DNA of 60,000 nucleotides. Origin: Nymphaea colorata. Taxonomy: Eukaryota; Streptophyta; Magnoliopsida; Nymphaeales; Nymphaeaceae. Of the stretch, positions 32,426 through 45,244 are shown piece after piece (position 1 is the first letter of the stretch; every line of letters begins with the position of its first letter). Below the pieces are notes generated by a model. The model saw only the letters and a list, made by a program, of their open reading frames with translations, was not told the origin of the DNA and did not search any database. The DNA lies in the NCBI RefSeq assembly GCF_008831285.2, contig NC_045141.1, forward strand, positions 20,520,848 to 20,580,847, given 5' to 3'. The translations under genes and the position numbers were made by a program.

Positions 32426-35400
32426 TATATAGATATGTACACTTTCTAACAGCCCCGAGGAGTTTCCTTCTTCTTCATCTTCTTTCTAATCTTCCTCGCA
32501 ACTACTCATGGTAGTACATACTGTGAAAAAAGAAGGGTCCTACGGAACAAATCATGCCGTCATAGAGATATTGGCTGCTTCATACACGAAAGTTGTATCG
32601 CACCTTCTTAATTAGGAAGTGAAATTTTCAGACGCTCGCGAATCATGTGATGCTGCTGCACTGTGTAAAAGAAAATAGAATGATCAGTCAAATAGAAGGA
32701 CACGGTAAAGGCAAAAGAGAAGAGACGGAAGGAAGACACTGCAGCATGACCCACATTCATAAGAAAAGGAAGGGACTTTTCCTTTCTTTTTATCTTCCAT
32801 TCAGTTTCTTAACACATATTTTCGTAAGTTCAGTATCTTATTATTAATTAAGAAACCAAATGTACAAAAGTTACTGATAAGAATACCAAGGATAATGATC
32901 AAACTCTATGTTTCTGTCAAACTAATTGGAAAGATCACAGAACCGATCGAAATCGTTCATGTGCGATCAAAGTGAGTCTCTAACTTGGAAGCATGAAAAG
33001 AAAAAAGGTCTGCAAGAAGAAAATCAATTGACTGTTAATTACTGGTATTAGGCAGCAGCTTACGAGAGACACTGACGCTAGAAGATGGCGCACAATTGCG
33101 ATTTGATAAGCAAAATCCATCATTCTCAGAACTTGAAAATTATTGCTTATAGAGGTAACGAAGCCGCAGCTCAAACATGTTTGCCTCAAAAGCTGCACAG
33201 GGAAGATCCGGCGTTGCCGTAGCTTGATAGATGGCGCATGTCACACAACACAATTAAGTTGTACAAAGAGGAGGTAGAGTGAGAGAGGATCTAGCTATTA
33301 ATGGCCTGATAAAAGAGTATTTTTAATGGAAATCTACAGTCTTTCCTTCCTCTGAAGCCAGTAAATCTTGTCAACTAATTATTAAAATAGTTTAAACGAC
33401 CTTTTCTCTTTATTCCTTCTACAACATACATTGCACCATTGTTTGCATAACTTTTGCTGTGGCCAATAACCAAAGCGGACGTTGCCAAAAACATTTTTGC
33501 CAGCGATCCCCAAAAGTTATAATTGGCCAAAGCCAAAAAACTACTATAGGCTGATCTCACTAAATTTTCATTATTAAACATTTGGGAAAAGAGATAAGGA
33601 ATCATCTCATCCTGGTCGTCAATCATTTCAAGATGGATGATTGAAAAAAAACCCACAGAGAAAAAGTTATTAACTACATGATTAAAATATTTTACTTTTT
33701 TTTTCTTTTTAAAAGCCACCATATAAACTGTCATTGTACCATAAACTGTGGTTGATGTTAGTTTAATGACTATTTTACAATGAATTTTTAAATTGTAACC
33801 ATCGGGTAATGTCCTCACACAACAGCATTGAAATAAATATATATAATCTTTGTCATTGTACAAAGTGGTGGGGTCTATGTTCCATAAAGGACTTCCCCTA
33901 GGGGAGCAGGTCTTGTCCTTGAAAGATTCCTTGATTTCAGAAAAAAGAAGAAGAAGAAGGAAAGAAGAAACGTGGACCCCGGTGCAATAATTGGAGCTAA
34001 GTGTATGTGGGTGTCGTGCATCCCTGTTGCTTGAAATGGTACACCCAAAAGCACCGGTTTAGACGATAGATTTTCATCTCTTTTTCCACTTCTTTCATGT
34101 CACCCTGACCTGAAATCCACATGAATTTGTTCTTTCTTCTCTCACATTTTTATTGACCGGCCTAGCTAGCTGGTCGCTTTTGAATGACCTCAAAAGATTG
34201 ATGAAACTTGAACCACAATTTTAAATCTCAAAAGGTTTTAGGCAACTATGACAACCAACAAACAGAAGTCGATCATAATTAGGAAAGAATAAGCAGCCAC
34301 CTTGCTAGTAGATGGGCGATTGAGAGCTTCAATCCCCTTATAGACTTGTGCCGCCAAAAACGGCATTTGATAGCCTCAGATTTGAGATCTTTCGGATTTG
34401 AGAACCGAGGAAGAAACAAATACAAAGAAAGAGAGAATGCATATTAACTGTCTTCTTTTGGTCAAACTACAAAGGTTTCTTTTGTTAGATGAGTCGGAAG
34501 AGTATTTCATAATCTCACTCTTTGAGCCACGCTTGCATCCAAGATCTAGAGCTACATTTGTATTGGTCGAGATAAAGTATGCACTACATATCAACTATGG
34601 CATTCACGCTTGATAATCTTTCGCGCTGTCTCTCCTTTGATGTCTATGTGTCTATATATAACCAGTAGCTTCTAGGCCCTCATGATATGCCGGATTTGAT
34701 AGGAATTATTTGAGTCATTCATTTGTTTTTTAAGTGAATGATATAGATTAAATTGAATAAATAGAAACCAAACTGAGTAAAATACTATAAAACAAGAAGA
34801 CAAATAAATTTCCTAAATGCTAGTCAAACAAGCAAACCACAAATAATAAGACAATAATACTTAAATTTGTAATGTGTCCAAAGTGCCGGTTTTTTTCTTG
34901 CTTTTCCATTTCGCACTTCTAGAGATGATGGGCAGTTCAGAGTTGCCACAAAAGAAGAGATAAAAGAAAAGAATCTGAATATGATTACCAACAAACGACA
35001 TTAGCGATTAGGAGGTTTATGTGTTGATGCCGCGTGGCGACTTAACAATTAAGCTCAACTATTGGATCTGACATCTCAAAACGTCGTGTTTTCGAGCATA
35101 TCACGATCCATATCCACAATTGGGTCCACAAGAATGAGCAGACATATCTGAGCCATGAGTATCCTGACCAAGATCCATCTCGATTTCTTACAAAGCAAAA
35201 GTCCAAGAAACATATGCCCGTGAAATTGACAATGACACCAACACCACATTGAGACGTCTTCTTCCAAATTCTTCCTCGGTTAACGATCTGGATATTGCAT
35301 ACAAAAGCCACACAACAATGATCTTTTATTTCCACTATAGACATAACTGTTCCTGTCCAACTCCCCCTCTCTCTCTCTCTTAACAATCACATGTTTACTA

Positions 35401-35440
35401 GAGTCACATGCTATGCTATTACCTCGTCAACGTTTAGGCC
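32426..35440. other. Intergenic, no supported gene
   Basis: Open frames of up to 162 codons (33863-33375, minus) show no family motif and contain low-complexity lysine runs. No RNA gene or transposon end was recognised. Confidence 0.4.
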
Positions 35441-35560
35441 TTCGACACAAGCGAAGCTGGTTATATACACATGCTTGTGCTTCGACACAAGCGAAGCTGG
35501 TTATATACACATGCCTGTGCTTCGACACAAGCGAAGCTGGTTATATACACATGTCTGTGC
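35441..35560 (+). repeat. Three 40-bp tandem repeats
   Basis: Units begin TTCGACACAAGCGAAGCTGG at 35441, 35481 and 35521 and differ at single bases only. Each contains an imperfect dyad (CTTCGACACAAGCGAAG). Because 40 is not a multiple of three, all frames stay open across the array, producing spurious repeated peptides. Confidence 0.92.
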
Positions 35561-35690
35561 ACAATTGCGTTGTGCAGAGACTCCTGCGCATGCCACGCAC
35601 TCATAAAAGTGGGCCAAAAGCCCAATGCAAGTGGGCCAAAGGTAGAGTCAGCTTTTTAAAAAAATGTGCACGTAACCATCTCTCATACTT
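35561..35690 (+). repeat. Dispersed repeat, partner of 44205-44375
   Basis: ACAATTGCGTTGTGCAGAGA, GCATGCCACGCACTCATAAA, AGTGGGCCAAAG and GTGCACGTAACCATCTC match, in order, text with GTGAAGAGGCTCATATGCATG, GACACGTACCCTTAAG, AGTGGGCCAAGAGGGTAGA and GTGCAAGTAACCACGTCTCC at 44237-44380. Same orientation; unknown class. Confidence 0.6.
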
Positions 35691-36257
35691 TAGTGTTTGG
35701 TTGGTGTTCCATTAGTGGTACCATCAAAAGCCAGCCAACCGAGGACACAGGTATGGTCCTCTTTGGTATTGCACATATAATGCCAAGTGTATGCACATAA
35801 TGAGGGAATTGTCTGGGATGTCAAGTTTTGTGAGAGATATTTGATATTTCCTATGAATTTGAACCTCCAACAGTTTGTGTCACTGTTCATAGCAATTTTG
35901 CATGCACTTTGTCATTTGACGACGACAAAGGCATCAAACTTTTCTTCTTCACGCTACATAATGGCTTCTAATTAAGTTTAGATATGGATGTTCGATGTAC
36001 AAGTTTGCCGTGCTTCATGAAAGTGCTGCCATTGAATCATGTAGTACATAATCCAAATAAGTTGAAGGCAAACTTCAAGTGAAAATTGAACTGATCTCGA
36101 ATTAGCTCTACCTGTTGTGTCTTTCGAATTAATACATAATATCCCTAATATACATGGTGTTATTGCAGATACAATTGACAAATTTAACAATTAAGCACAG
36201 TAAACACTGTATATTTTTTAAAACAAGAATATGGTGTTCGTCAAACACGTGTTTTAG

Positions 36258-36357
36258 AAAAGCATGCTTCAAGAGCACAGCGTTCTTCTTATCATACAAT
36301 GGGGGAATGCTAGCAAAGTGTGTTTCAAGAACACAACATTCTCCTTATCATACAATG
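36258..36357 (+). repeat. Two-copy local repeat, 56-bp spacing
   Basis: The text TTCAAGAGCACAGCGTTCTT...TTATCATACAATG is repeated with few changes (TTCAAGAACACAACATTCTC...TTATCATACAATG). No function is seen. Confidence 0.7.
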
Positions 36358-36695
36358 ATCAATGTAGAATAAAACTAAACGGATACTTAGACGTCAATGA
36401 TGAATGATACATGGGTTTGTTCACTATGGGACCATTAAGTAGTATGAATATTTTGTGAGTGTTTCATATGTCTGACCTAAAGATTGTGGCAAATTCATGG
36501 AACTTATGTCCTAGTGCTCCAGGAATCTGCCACAACCTTTGGTGCAGATTCTATTTCATGGAACATTCACATAGTTTTCTTTTGCCAAATGACCTCTGCA
36601 GGCTGCAGCCATGCTAGAAAATTGAAAACAAACTTAGTTAAACGAAACCAATGTACTAAGGACCAGCTTCCAACTGTTGGGAGAGGAACAATAAA

Positions 36696-36696
<1 letters not shown>

Positions 36697-36761
<65 letters not shown>
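36697..36761. repeat. Compound TA/GA microsatellite
   Basis: A TA run of about 38 bases passes directly into a GA run of about 26 bases. The same kind of compound array (CT then AT) occurs at 49430-49498. Confidence 0.9.
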
Positions 36762-37384
36762 CTGTGTTAAGTTTGTGCTGCAGCGTTGTACTTGCAAGCC
36801 GACAGTACTACATATATATATATATACTATTATTTTATTTTTTGTGTTTGTTTAGATATCATTAGCATCTTCGTTAATCTTGGCACGGATAGCGAATCCT
36901 GTCACAATCAATTACAAAACAGTTGCTGCGTTCCTATCAACTTTATATACATAATATATATATATATATAATGTGTTTTATATGTTTGCCATAGGAATCC
37001 TGTGACAATCAATGACGGGTGTTGTGTTCCTATCAACTTTTATGATGGTTATGTTCTCAATTTGACGATTAGTCAGATTGCCATCACCAAAAAAGAGCAA
37101 CTTGAATAGTATTTATCTCTAGTAAAACTGCTTACATGTCCTTTTCTCTTAATCTTAACAGGCCCCATGGAGATACCGAACAGGAAAAAGAAAGAGAAGA
37201 AAATATGTGTCTACATCCTATAGAAATACAAAGTTTTGACAAGATTACTAAGATCATCTTCACATATTCAAAAAATATGTGAAAGATCAACCAGCATTGA
37301 TGACTTACATTTCAGACTTCATTCATCCCCCTCTTTCAAGTGGAGATCAAGTCATATCCTACTCCTAATCATTCACTGAGATCT

Positions 37385-37545
37385 GCAGTGACCCCATCTG
37401 ACTTTAAATCCATGGTTTTTAACATGCAGCATGAATTTAAAATCCCTGCTACTTAGATCTTCGATTTGTTTAGACCGATGACCTCCCAAAACGCACATTT
37501 TTATGCAGCCTTCGATCTTAAATCTAGGCTATCAAACCCGATCTA
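37385..37545 (+). repeat. Three-copy dispersed repeat, copy 2
   Basis: Carries TTTTTAACATGCAGCATGAATTT, CTACTTAGATC, TTATGCAGCC and GGCTATCAAACCCG in the same order as copy 1 at 27055. Confidence 0.6.
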
Positions 37546-38114
37546 ATTGTATTGTTCTTCTTAGTCTGTAAAAATTGAGTATGGGAAAAGTGTGGGACAA
37601 ATCTTTCTCACAACCCTCAATAATTAGAGTACGAATTATGGTGCTTTTGATAAGGACTATGGGTTAGGCTCACCTCCATTATCGGCCTACCAATCTTCCA
37701 TTTAAGATTGGCATGATCCAATAGCTAGGGACACACTCATGTCACTGTCTAGAAAAGCCAAAGTCGCTCTAATGATGAGAAAGAGGATAATAACAAAGGA
37801 GCCTAGTGAGGCCAATGCCGTTAATATATATGGCACAATTTTTTTTAAAAAAAAATGTTTGTTGACACGTGTATGCATGCGCATGAATGTGGACGCAAGT
37901 ACATGCGAAATATCATTTTGTTTTTTTCTCATTGGCAAGCAGGAGTTAGGCAGACTCCTTTCAAATTATGCTAGCACTCGTGCATCTTAGAATATTGAAC
38001 TTGATCAAATATTTGACATCCACGAAAATTTCGATTTTCTACAGTGTTTGCCGACTTGTATATTTGAAAAAGTAATGTCTTTCTCAAATCATGATCTTAT
38101 AAGGTGTGTTTGCT

Positions 38115-38300
38115 AACAGACATGGACGGAACCAGAAATTTTTCATGAGGGGGGACGAACTAAAGTTTTTAAATTTTGATGTGAGTCGAAAAATCATTTT
38201 TCAAAATTTTTATATAGGACAAGTGAAATTTTTTAAATCTTTACATTATAAATTTTTCTTTTTTTTGAGATGGGGCTATAGCCCTTGCACGGAAGATTTG
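38115..38300 (-). repeat. Dispersed AT-rich repeat, copy B
   Basis: Reverse complement of the family at 5680-5860: on the minus strand it reads ACTTGTCCTATATAAAAATT and then CAAAATTTAAAAACTTTAG. Its GGGGGGACGAACT and GGACGGAACCAGAAATTT side matches the common plant head GGCTCCGCC. Confidence 0.6.
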
Positions 38301-38324
38301 AAGTTTGACAACACGCACAATCGG

Positions 38325-38410
38325 ACTTTAACTCCATGCTTTTTAACATGTAGCATGAATTTAACATCTACTCTACTTAGATCCCGGCTTAATGCTATCA
38401 AACACCTGCC
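38325..38410 (+). repeat. Three-copy dispersed repeat, copy 3 (short)
   Basis: Contains CTTTTTAACATGTAGCATGA, CTACTTAGATCC and ATGCTATCAAACACC; it lacks the middle of copies 1 and 2. Confidence 0.55.
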
Positions 38411-39578
38411 TTCATGTTAGGTAAGTGAGGATTTTGTGCGCTTTACGTGGTAGTGAAGGGAAATACTTCAATACCAGAGCTCAAATTATGACAATTTCTT
38501 GACAATTCAAGGTCTTCAAATGTGCAGCAGCAACAAACAGTAACTGGTCGGTATATATATATATATATATAGACACGCCCACTTAATGTTTGCCAATAAC
38601 TTAAATACCAACAATATAGTAGTAACCATGCGCGAAAAGCAGTTTCGCTTTAGCTTTTAGAAGTGCCAAGTCTTGTCATTTTTATTATCATTTATTGGGC
38701 AGAGCTCGATTAGGCAATGGTACTTGGAGCCCCACTGTGTGCCGCCGCTTGGCCGTAATTGGGTCAAACACGACTCCATAAGGAAAAGATTTTTATCGAT
38801 GGTCTGTGATTGATTATTCAAGCTCCATCTAGAACCTAATCATCATCAGATTCAGCTCCCACTTCTTTGCATTAACTCTAGTACATGTTGAGGACAGATA
38901 GTTATTTGTTTAATGAAAGATTGAACTAGAGCTAGCTCTAAGGCAGCTGCACGATTATGGATTTAAATTTTGATCTAAAGATTCATGGTGAGAGAGAGAG
39001 GGAGGATGATCATTTGTTCTATGCCGATGGTAGCGCGTATATACTGGATGTGGAATTCTTGATCTTCTTTTCACTTGAAAACCAAAATGTTTCTTGTCAA
39101 ATCCTTAGCTTGTATTCGTCAAGAAAAGCAAAATAATGCATTCACCACTTTCTCTAGAAAGAAGACCTTTTTTATTCCCTGATGTAAAAGCCATCCTCTT
39201 CATACACGAGACATGAATCAAGCACTTGAAAATAAAAATCAAGAACTTTCCTCAAACTTTGAGGCCAGAAGGTGGGTGAGGGAGAGGTACCAATTAACTT
39301 TCTTCACCTGGTTTTGAGGATCAAAGTGAAGTTGATGAATCAAACACACTCTTAGGAAGGTCACCAGGTTGCTAGAGATAAGTAATCTCGGGGTTGGACT
39401 GACCAAGGGATGCACATGCTCCATTTTACAAGACACAGACAGGGATGGGTCATGTTTATCACGTCCCAATCCTGTTTGCCCAATAAGATCTACAAAGGAA
39501 AAAAAAAAGTGGACCAAGTTTCTAATCAGGACCAAACCTTTTTCCCCCTAACACTACCATCCAAGATTTCATCAATCA

Positions 39579-39786
39579 TTTAAGGGGCGCGTTTGATATA
39601 CCCAGAATCATGAAAGTTTGGAATCAAATGCTTAATTTTTTTAAAAATGAAACCATTGAACAGATAAAGTATATTGGGTTTCCAGCTAAAACTTAGAATT
39701 TTGATTCCATTCCAGTTTAAGGAGGAATTATGATTGTGGAATTGTTGTTCTTGAATCAAAATTCCACACCATCAAACACTCCCTAA
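39579..39786. mobile_element. MITE, about 208 bp
   Basis: The left end AAGGGGCGCGTTTGATATA pairs with the reverse complement of the right end, TTAGGGAGTGTTTGATGG. The interior is rich in GGAAT/ATTCC and AATTCCA words. Ends and size fit a hAT-like or PIF-like MITE. Target duplication is not obvious. Confidence 0.55.
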
Positions 39787-41064
39787 GTGATTTTTTGTCT
39801 GTCATGACTCACTTCCTCACAAGCCTAATAAGCTGCAGCTACCTTTCTAGCTAGGGCTTCCTCCAACTCTTTTTCTAAAAGAAGCAAAAAGAACTGGAAT
39901 CATGATCACGGACTAACATTTACAACTTTTATGTCTCTGGTCATGTGAGGCGACCCAACATAAATTTTATGATATGTTTCACAGAGAAAAGGTGAGCGGT
40001 TGCTTTCTGTTATGTTGGAGCCAGAAAAGTTACTGCCTTCTGGAGTCATCTGGAGTTCACTGCAAGGTTAATAGTGGTTGACAATCAAACAGGTGTCGTT
40101 TCCCAACTCGGGTCTGGTTGTCCTCTTTTTCTTTTGGTAGAAAAAGACCATTATGCCCTCTAATGTTTGTTGATTATATGATCGAAATCTAGATATTCGG
40201 TGCCTAACAAGAAGACATTTATTTCATTTTTTATGAAAAGGGTATTTTTGATACTTTTGGAAAATGGGTATTTCCATCATTTTTCAAGAAGGGGATCTAT
40301 TGCTTTTTTTTTATTTTCCTCTTGCAAGGTACGAGTCTCCTCTGAAACGCTACTTTTGCGTGCATGAATTTGAGAGATAAAAAAGCAAGTGAAAGTGAAA
40401 AAGAGAGCAGGAATAAGTTTTCTCAACCACTTTTTAGGGAGAATATCTTTAAAAAGTTCAGTTTCATCCCTATTCTGCTTTTCATCGCCATTTTTTTATG
40501 ACCATCTTATTTTGCATTCAAACATAAACTAATTAGGCAGAGCGGTAACCAAATTCCTGTTTGCATGTCACTACCAAAAACGGTAGATTCGTTTCTAAAA
40601 GTATAGCAAAAAGGGTCGTCCTTCAATGCAACTTTTATTTTTTTCATCTCTTGCAAACGTTACGGGCTAATTGAAGACCAGCAGCTGCCAGGTCCATGGA
40701 AATAAAATAAGGTGAAACTAAGAACACCGAGTGACGGACATGACGGTTCCGGACCTGAAATGGTGAACAACTGTAAGGCAAAGACTTCTCTTTAGTAGCG
40801 AAACAAGAAGAGAGAGAGACCATATCCCTGACTCGTCCTGTCCTTTATTTCTTATATATATATATATAAAGCTGGCAATGACTTGGGTCAGTGCTTGCGT
40901 ATCAGAGGGATGGCCACAGCTTCTCCGTTCAATAAATATGGGAAAACCTATCTTCTACCTTATAGTACCATACGCTATGTTTTCTCAATCTTATGCAATT
41001 TTATATATATTTGTGATTCATCCGATTTAGATTGGATATATGAATTCTCTTTGACTTTTACACC

Positions 41065-41215
41065 AAGCTCGAGTCCTTGGTTTGATGGATCTCAACTTAT
41101 CTCTAGCATATTTAGTTTCAACATTGAAAAAACTATGAATGAAGACAACCAGCCACTTAACAACCTTTTTTATCAACTCATGAAAACCTCTCACAATCTT
41201 CAATGCATAACAAAA
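41065..41215 (+). repeat. Dispersed repeat, related to 15550-15690
   Basis: Partner of the segment at 15550, in the same orientation. The 119-codon frame crossing it is chance coding. Confidence 0.6.
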
Positions 41216-41330
41216 CTTGTCAAAGTAGGTGCTACACCTTAATCTCTCATGACACACCATCATGCATTTCATTGAGCAGACTTGATTGGCCGAAGTGTGG
41301 ATGGCTAGAGAGATTTAGTCTCTCTCTCTC

Positions 41331-43377
41331 TCTTTTCTCTCTCTCCTATATATATATATATATATATATGTGTGCTTGAATATCTTCAAAAAATTCGTCG
41401 TGCCATTGTTTTCTTGAATTCCTAGGTTATGATATTTTGATCTGTGGATTATATTTTTTAGGACTTCACACATCAATTTCCAATGAAGGATGCGCACGTC
41501 AGTTCAGTAATCTTTTTTTCGTACATTGAGGTGATCATGTGTGTTGAGAAACATTATTTTAGAGTCGCTTGGCAATAGTTGCAAACTCACATTTCTGTTC
41601 GGAATTTTAACTGGGGGAGGATCGCAGCGATCGTCTTTTCGAGAAGAGAAATGAAGACTGTTTTCAGAGATATATAAATTTTAAGGCAAGTTGTTTCACA
41701 ACGAAAATTGATTTAGAACATTAATTTCTATCAGATTATGTCACAGATTCTCTTAAACCACGCACTAATCTAAGCCTGAAAGTATCAAATCTTTCAAAAA
41801 TCGAGCCTCCGATGGAACGCCAGGGAACTAAAAGCCGTGAATGTTTGCTTAAAATGGTTTAGTGGAGGGGAACGGATGCTGTTTCACGTTTACTTAATTA
41901 GTTTCAATTTGTTAACATAAGATATTGCTCGACCAACCTATAATCAGTGAGTCAATGAGCATTCGAAGCTCAAAAGGAGACATTCAACCTTTTTCAAATA
42001 TAAATTAAACTGAAAACTTCTTACGCTTTATATATGCTCGAGTAAAGCGACGCATAAGTAAACTATTATTCCCTGGAGGGATCCATCCAAGCATCAAAAT
42101 GTTCCAAAGGCCTAGTGATTTTAAATACAACATGCTTTTCACCTTTCCCACTAACAATCTCCGAGCATGAGAATTTTCCATAAAGTAGCCCAAAAAACCA
42201 TCATCCACCCATATGAACAAGCCAAAGAGGGAGAGAGATTAGACCAAATGTAAATTGGCTAACAAAACCAGTGGCGAGAAGTTGCCAAGTATTACAAAGT
42301 TTTATAACAAGCAAACAAACAAACGTCATAAGAATAGAGATGAGAGAGAGAGAGGGGAAATCAGATGGCGGCCAATACAGAGGGTAAGGTAAGGTGGATG
42401 TCACTCTCAAGAGGTTGAAACTAGAAGATGTTCAGAAGAGGCTGAAGTTCTTCCTCTTTTCTCCGGTAGAAACACTCTAAGTTTAAATTTCAAACTTTAA
42501 ATCCATAGATTTTGGAAACCATTTGGCCCGTAACAAATTGGAGTTGGTAAATTCAATGGTTTAGATATATTTCTAGAGTTTTGCAAATTTTAAAATCTCG
42601 AAAGAATAAATCATGAAAAGAAATTTACCACAATCCATGCTGCAAGATATATATATATATATATATAAAATGGAGCCAGCTGTATAGAAAAGCTTACATC
42701 GTCGGCCATGGAAATAGGAAAATAAAGAAAGGGGGGGTATGGTGCATGTGGGATTCTGTCCTAATCATATAGAAAATCATGAGGCTCCAAACCGTCGGCC
42801 TTTTTCGCCAGCAATAGCATATCGTACCTTTGCCCATTCCGGATGTCAACGCGTCCTGTGATCCCACCGCGCTCGAAAGCAAATCGGGTCCGTCGCAAAG
42901 GAAAACCAGATCTGGATTGCAATCATACGCGAATATATTTCTTTTATAATGTAAAGTTTAGGTGAGGGGATCTGGACTGGAATTTAAGTCCCGATAAGTG
43001 TTGAGCCTGCTTACTTTGTGAAGTTCGGGTCTGGAGCTCGTAGAAAATCTGAAAATCCCTGTTTGATTTTGAGTCCCTTCCAGTTAAAGAAAATCTACCG
43101 GCAAAATTTCTCCGGCCGAACTACCGTTCGCTTCTAACACGCCGACTGATGCAAACACACTGGTTGGGAAGAACTGCCCAATCGAATATCCCAAAAGCCA
43201 AGCAAACAAATCCTACACGACCTCGGGAAACGATGGTTGATAATTTAGGGTTTAGTTTTAGATATTTCAGGATTTTAGCATGGTCCGAGCAGGATAACAC
43301 TGTAGATCCTTTATCTTTTTTTATTTATTTATTTGTTGCTTTCATAAATTAATTAAGTGGAGATTTTTTGATGGGAT
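41331..43377. other. Intergenic with AT and CT microsatellites
   Basis: CT and TA runs occupy about 41320-41370 and a TA run lies near 42647-42667. Minus-strand frames at 42410-42005 look hydrophobic in part but match no family I recognise. Confidence 0.4.
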
Positions 43378-43383
43378 AATAAT

Positions 43384-43506
43384 GTAGTCCTTGGTGTAAG
43401 GTGTCTCGACCGGAGTGCCGATAAGAGTTTCGTTGGTTCGAGAGTCCCAAAGTAAGACCGCATTAGAGTAGAAGAAAGTTAATTAACAATAACAACATTT
43501 TTTTTT
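43384..43506 (+). mobile_element. tRNA-derived SINE
   Basis: TAGTCCTTGGTGTAAGGTGT (43386-43405) fits a pol III A box region and GGTTCGAGAGTCCC (43435-43448) a B box, about 40 bases apart as in tRNA-like promoters. A T run at 43498-43506 closes the segment. It cannot fold into a full tRNA, so it is not called as a tRNA gene. Confidence 0.45.
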
Positions 43507-44204
43507 AAAAAAAAAAGTGAAACATGAACACGAGAAGATCAACTCTAGGCGATTAGGATGGCAATGTTGGCGGCATTTAAGCATGTTAAAGTATAAATAA
43601 GAGTGAAAATGTGGGCATATTTTCTCTCGTTTAATCCGCACAACTGATAAATATGATCATATATATAGCTATGTGCATGTATCCTGAGAGGGCTTTCTAT
43701 AGCCATAGGACACGTGGAAGGAAACACGCGTGTCCTATTTAATTGATTTTTTTTATCAAACACCGTTCGCAGTATAAGATGACACGGTGGGAGTATAAAT
43801 TATCCTATGTTCCATAAGTGCAAGTTGAAATTTGAATAAATCTCACCACTTATACTGAAGCACCCTTAGGTCTTGAGGGCAAGGAAAAATAAATATGATC
43901 ATAGTGAAGGGACTTCTTAAATTCGAAAGCTAAATTAATAAAACTACTTTAATTTTGGGCAATCAACAAATGACTAACTTTTCAGGCCCAGCAAATAAGC
44001 CTTCAAGTTTTTCTCATGGTTATCACGTTGTTATTTTTTAAAAAACGTAAATTAGAGGGTTAATTTATAGAATTATCCTTCTCAAAAGCAAAAAAAATCT
44101 ACAAAATTTAGAAAATGAAAAGTTGAAGACAAAATAACTCACCGGACAGCATCGGTTGGCCATCAAACCTTATCTATGAACCATGAGGGTCGAATAAGGG
44201 TCTG

Positions 44205-44380
44205 TTCTTGTTGTTTGTGCACAAGAATGTGCACATTTGTATTGTGAAGAGGCTCATATGCATGACACGTACCCTTAAGAGTAAGAGTGGGTCAAGAACT
44301 TCGTCGAAGTGGGCCAAGAGGGTAGATGTTGTTTCCTATGGGCTGTATACCGTGCACGGCCGTGCAAGTAACCACGTCTC
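44205..44380 (+). repeat. Dispersed repeat, partner of 35561-35690
   Basis: See the entry at 35561. The 129-codon frame across this copy is not supported as a gene. Confidence 0.6.
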
Positions 44381-45234
44381 CTTGTTGTTTGGCAAGCCAC
44401 AACCACCATCTCATTGTCCGATGATAGTTATGCCCGATAGTGAAAGTTTTTCGATTTTTTTGTGTCGATTTTTTTTTTTTTACTTTTGCAAGAGCAATTT
44501 ACGAATTTCATATTTGGAACTTATTTGTTATTCTACAAAAATTGGGCAGTCATGTGTTAATTGCCCAAAAGCCAGGTGGCCTTTGGTAAATTTTTAAAAG
44601 CAATTAATACCTGTCCTACAAAAGTTTGTGTCTGAAGAGGCTATAGAATGTGAGTTTATACCAAAATTTGAGGACAATAAGTCCCCCAAACAATAACAGC
44701 ACAATAACTGCAGCAAAACAAAGTTTGTGTCCGAAGAAAGAAATAACTTTCAAAAGGCAAAACACAGGAAACAACTAGAACATATAAGCATATGATCCTT
44801 TGAATTTCGAACATTATTATTTGACTTGTTGAAACGACTTTTGATGTCATGAAACATATATATCATCATATTTCATGGCTTCCACGTTCCATCTTCGGAT
44901 CATTAAGAATCGCTCGCTACTTCTCCTTGCATCTGTGGTTCTGTCTACCGTGCACCAGCTTCTTTTTAGATGATAGCTCTGGTCTTGGGCCCGATATCTT
45001 TCGGAAGAAAGCGATGCAAATATTCCAGATTCAGTTACAAGAGAGGACGGACTCTAAGGTCTCGGTCGATTCACAAGGTCCCAACACATTCATGCACAGA
45101 CCAGCTCAGAAAGAAGGCAACGTCCTTTCGAGGATAAGGTTGATGAAGATGGAGGCCGCCGCCGCCGGCAGGTCAAGTCTTCAATGGTAGCGGCGCACGT
45201 AGCATTATATATATATACACATATACACACATAC

Positions 45235-45244
45235 GACACGTGTC
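45235..45244. promoter_or_regulatory. G-box / ABRE-like palindrome upstream of CYP707A
   Basis: GACACGTGTC is a perfect palindrome with the G-box core CACGTG and the ABRE core ACGTGTC, about 970 bases before the CYP707A start codon. CYP707A genes are known to be induced by ABA, so an ABRE is plausible. One isolated motif at this distance is weak evidence. Confidence 0.3.

Noticed and set aside
33375-33863. 162-codon minus-strand frame
   Set aside because: No recognisable domain, a lysine run from a T tract, and no splice or promoter context.
35391-35715. Three overlapping frames with repeated peptides
   Set aside because: Produced by a 40-bp tandem DNA repeat that keeps all three frames open; not a repeat protein.
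40570-40625. CACTACCAAAAACGG as a CACTA-type end
   Set aside because: No subterminal repeats and no partner end nearby; the motif alone is too short.
42005-42410. Two hydrophobic minus-strand frames that might join
   Set aside because: I considered a membrane-protein or glycosyltransferase fragment, but no conserved motif could be confirmed.
43384-43450. tRNA gene
   Set aside because: A and B box text is present but no cloverleaf with anticodon arm and acceptor pairing can be drawn; called SINE instead.
44849-45190. 113-codon plus-strand frame
   Set aside because: Ends in a plausible helical region with an alanine run, but no family, start context or splice partner was recognised.
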